This document shows positions 32,183-33,937 of a stretch of DNA of 33,937 nucleotides, piece by piece. Origin of the DNA: Hyphomicrobiales bacterium (GTDB taxonomy: Bacteria > Pseudomonadota > Alphaproteobacteria > Rhizobiales > Aestuariivirgaceae); the NCBI GenBank assembly GCA_016792865.1, contig JAEUMJ010000163.1:1-33937 (forward strand), read 5' to 3'. How positions within the stretch are numbered: position 1 is the stretch's first letter; each line of letters opens with the position of its first letter. The translations under genes were made by a program, and so were the position numbers. Below the pieces are notes generated by a model. The model ran no database searches. It was not told the DNA's origin and worked only from the letters and a program-made list of their open reading frames with translations.

Positions 32183-33937
32183 ATGGCCCGCACGCCCGCC
32201 AAATCACCTGCAGCCGCCCGCCCGGCGAAGCCGCCGGTGGAGCCAGATGCGCCGACGACGCCCGATGATGTGACTGCCGAGCCTGAAGCTCCGGAAGCAG
32301 GAGCGGACGCGCCTGTCCTTGATATGAACGATGCCGCCGTCAAGCGGATGATCAAGCTCGCCAAGTCGCGCGGCTATGTCACCCTTGATGAACTGAACGC
32401 GGTCCTGCCTTCCGACGAGACCTCGCCCGAACAGATCGAAGACATCATGGCGATGCTGAACGAGATGGGCATCAACGTCGTCGAAAGCGAGGAGGAATCC
32501 GAGAACCTCGCCGCCAAGGTGGAAGAGGAAGCCTCCGGCGAAACCGCCCTGATGAAGGTGGAGGCGCCGAAGCTTCCCGCCGACCGCACCGACGATCCTG
32601 TCCGCATGTACCTGCGCGAGATGGGCGCGGTCGAACTGCTGTCGCGCGAGGGCGAGATCGCCATCGCCAAGCGCATCGAAGCCGGTCGCGAAGCGATGAT
32701 TTCCGGCCTGTGCGAAAGCCCCCTCACGTTCCAGGCCATCATCATCTGGCGTGATGAACTCAATGAAGGCAAGATCCTTCTCCGCGACATCATCGATCTC
32801 GAAGCCACCTATGCCGGTCCTGACGCCAAGCAGAACCAGGCCGTGGCCACGCCGCAGCCCTATGTTCCGCCCAAGGAAGAGGTGCGCAAGCAGGCAGAGG
32901 CCAAGCGCGCCGAACTGCGTCGCAAGGAAGAAGCCCGCAAGGCTTCACAGCCGAAGCGCCCACAGGCCGATGACGATTACTCCGACGTGCTTTCGCCGGA
33001 AGACTTCGACAAGCCCTCCGCCGTTGAAGATGACGATGACGATGAGGGCGATGATCTCGGTGTTTCCCTGTCGGCCATGGAAAACGAACTCAAGCCGAAG
33101 GTGCTTGAGGTTTTCGACGAGATTGCCCGCCTCTACAAGTCGCTGCGCAAGTTGCAGGATCAGGAGGTCACCGACAACGAGGGCCTGTCGCCCTCTCAGG
33201 AGCGCCGTTACAAGAAGCTGCGCGAGGAGATCGTTGCCCTCGTCAAGTCGCAGTCGCTGAACAACGCCCGCATCGAGGCGCTGGTCGATCAGCTTTACGA
33301 TATCTCCAAGCGCCTCAACGTGCTGGAAGGCCGCTTGCTGCGCCTTGCCGAAACCTACAAGATTCCCCGCGAGGAATTCCTCCGCGAATACCAGAGCAAC
33401 GAGCTTGATCCGGAATGGCTGAAGCGCGTGGGCCGCCTCACCAAGCACGGCTGGAAGAAGTGGGTGAACGACGAGAAGGAATCGATCAAGGTCATCCGGG
33501 ACGAGATTTTTGAACTCGCATCGGCAACCGGCCTCCAGATCCAGGAATTCCGGGGCATCGTTGCCAAGGTGCAGAAGGGCGAACGCGAAGCCCGCATCGC
33601 CAAGAAGGAAATGGTGGAAGCCAACCTCCGCCTCGTCATTTCCATCGCCAAGAAATACACCAACCGCGGCCTCCAGTTCCTTGACCTCATCCAGGAAGGC
33701 AACATCGGCCTGATGAAGGCGGTGGACAAGTTCGAATACCGTCGCGGCTACAAGTTCTCGACCTATGCAACCTGGTGGATCAGGCAGGCCATCACTCGCT
33801 CGATCGCCGATCAGGCCCGCACCATCCGCATTCCGGTGCACATGATCGAGACGATCAACAAGATCGTCCGCACCTCGCGCCAGATGATGCACGAGATCGG
33901 GCGCGAGCCCACGCCGGAGGAACTGGCTGAAAAACTG
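32183..33937 (+). CDS. rpoD: RNA polymerase primary sigma factor, 3'-truncated
   Basis: 585 codons are present and the frame runs off the window's end; about 70-100 residues, holding most of regions 3 and 4, are missing. A Pro/Ala/Glu-rich leader of about 45 residues precedes region 1.1 ([20 protein letters not shown]). Region 1.2 is at 137-165 ([21 protein letters not shown] in part), followed by a long acidic non-conserved region. Region 2 begins at 480 ([34 protein letters not shown]) and includes [10 protein letters not shown] from 528, the -10 recognition part. Region 3.0 begins with [12 protein letters not shown]. The ATG at 32183 follows AAGGA at 12 nt. Confidence 0.97.
   Translation, partial: MARTPAKSPAAARPAKPPVEPDAPTTPDDVTAEPEAPEAGADAPVLDMNDAAVKRMIKLAKSRGYVTLDELNAVLPSDETSPEQIEDIMAMLNEMGINVVESEEESENLAAKVEEEASGETALMKVEAPKLPADRTDDPVRMYLREMGAVELLSREGEIAIAKRIEAGREAMISGLCESPLTFQAIIIWRDELNEGKILLRDIIDLEATYAGPDAKQNQAVATPQPYVPPKEEVRKQAEAKRAELRRKEEARKASQPKRPQADDDYSDVLSPEDFDKPSAVEDDDDDEGDDLGVSLSAMENELKPKVLEVFDEIARLYKSLRKLQDQEVTDNEGLSPSQERRYKKLREEIVALVKSQSLNNARIEALVDQLYDISKRLNVLEGRLLRLAETYKIPREEFLREYQSNELDPEWLKRVGRLTKHGWKKWVNDEKESIKVIRDEIFELASATGLQIQEFRGIVAKVQKGEREARIAKKEMVEANLRLVISIAKKYTNRGLQFLDLIQEGNIGLMKAVDKFEYRRGYKFSTYATWWIRQAITRSIADQARTIRIPVHMIETINKIVRTSRQMMHEIGREPTPEELAEKL

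Overview
The window is a gene-dense, GC-rich stretch of an alphaproteobacterial chromosome, most likely Hyphomicrobiales (Rhizobiales). The evidence is the aapJQMP general amino-acid transporter, the radA-cvpA-purF-SDR block, the yqeY-dnaG-rpoD order next to a divergent carA, twin-arginine signal peptides and uniformly GC-rich third codon positions. I cannot fix the genus. I see no tRNA, rRNA, CRISPR array, insertion sequence or prophage gene, and no gap over 300 bp lacks a gene.

Layout. 1-738: 3' part of panB. 790-2184: a secreted multicopper-oxidase-fold protein that has lost its copper ligands. 2266-4615 (+): a YfgM-like membrane protein, a short lipoprotein where bamB is often found, and the GTPase der. 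4628-8944 (-): radA, cvpA, purF and a short-chain dehydrogenase. 9121-13318 (+): aapJQMP, with a strong hairpin between J and Q. 13325-14986 (-): a YtcJ-like amidohydrolase. 15018-15245 (+): a possible short transcript with a 22-codon ORF, an almost full-length Shine-Dalgarno and a terminator. 15251-17939 (-): alr, mlaE and mlaF, with overlapping ends. 18003-19496 (-): an M32 carboxypeptidase. 19580-20548 (-): a CorA/ZntB-type transporter. 20628-22758 (-): an LsrF-like aldolase and an FGGY kinase. Divergent from these, 22942-26842 (+): a four-gene PotADBC-type importer. 26853-28085 (-): carA. 28209-28670 (+): yqeY. 28830-29540 (+): two small secreted His-rich paralogues. 29610-30044 (-): ohr. 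30132-33937 (+): dnaG and the 5' part of rpoD.

Most of the window is housekeeping: purine and pyrimidine entry enzymes, pantothenate, DNA priming, the primary sigma factor, ribosome assembly and cell-wall D-alanine. The accessory material is the kinase/aldolase/importer cassette, the His-rich pair with shared upstream sequence, the copper-less oxidase, and the small ORF beside mlaF. These are the best places to look for something undescribed. No single stretch proves a new system; the His-rich pair and the kinase/aldolase/importer cassette are the strongest leads.
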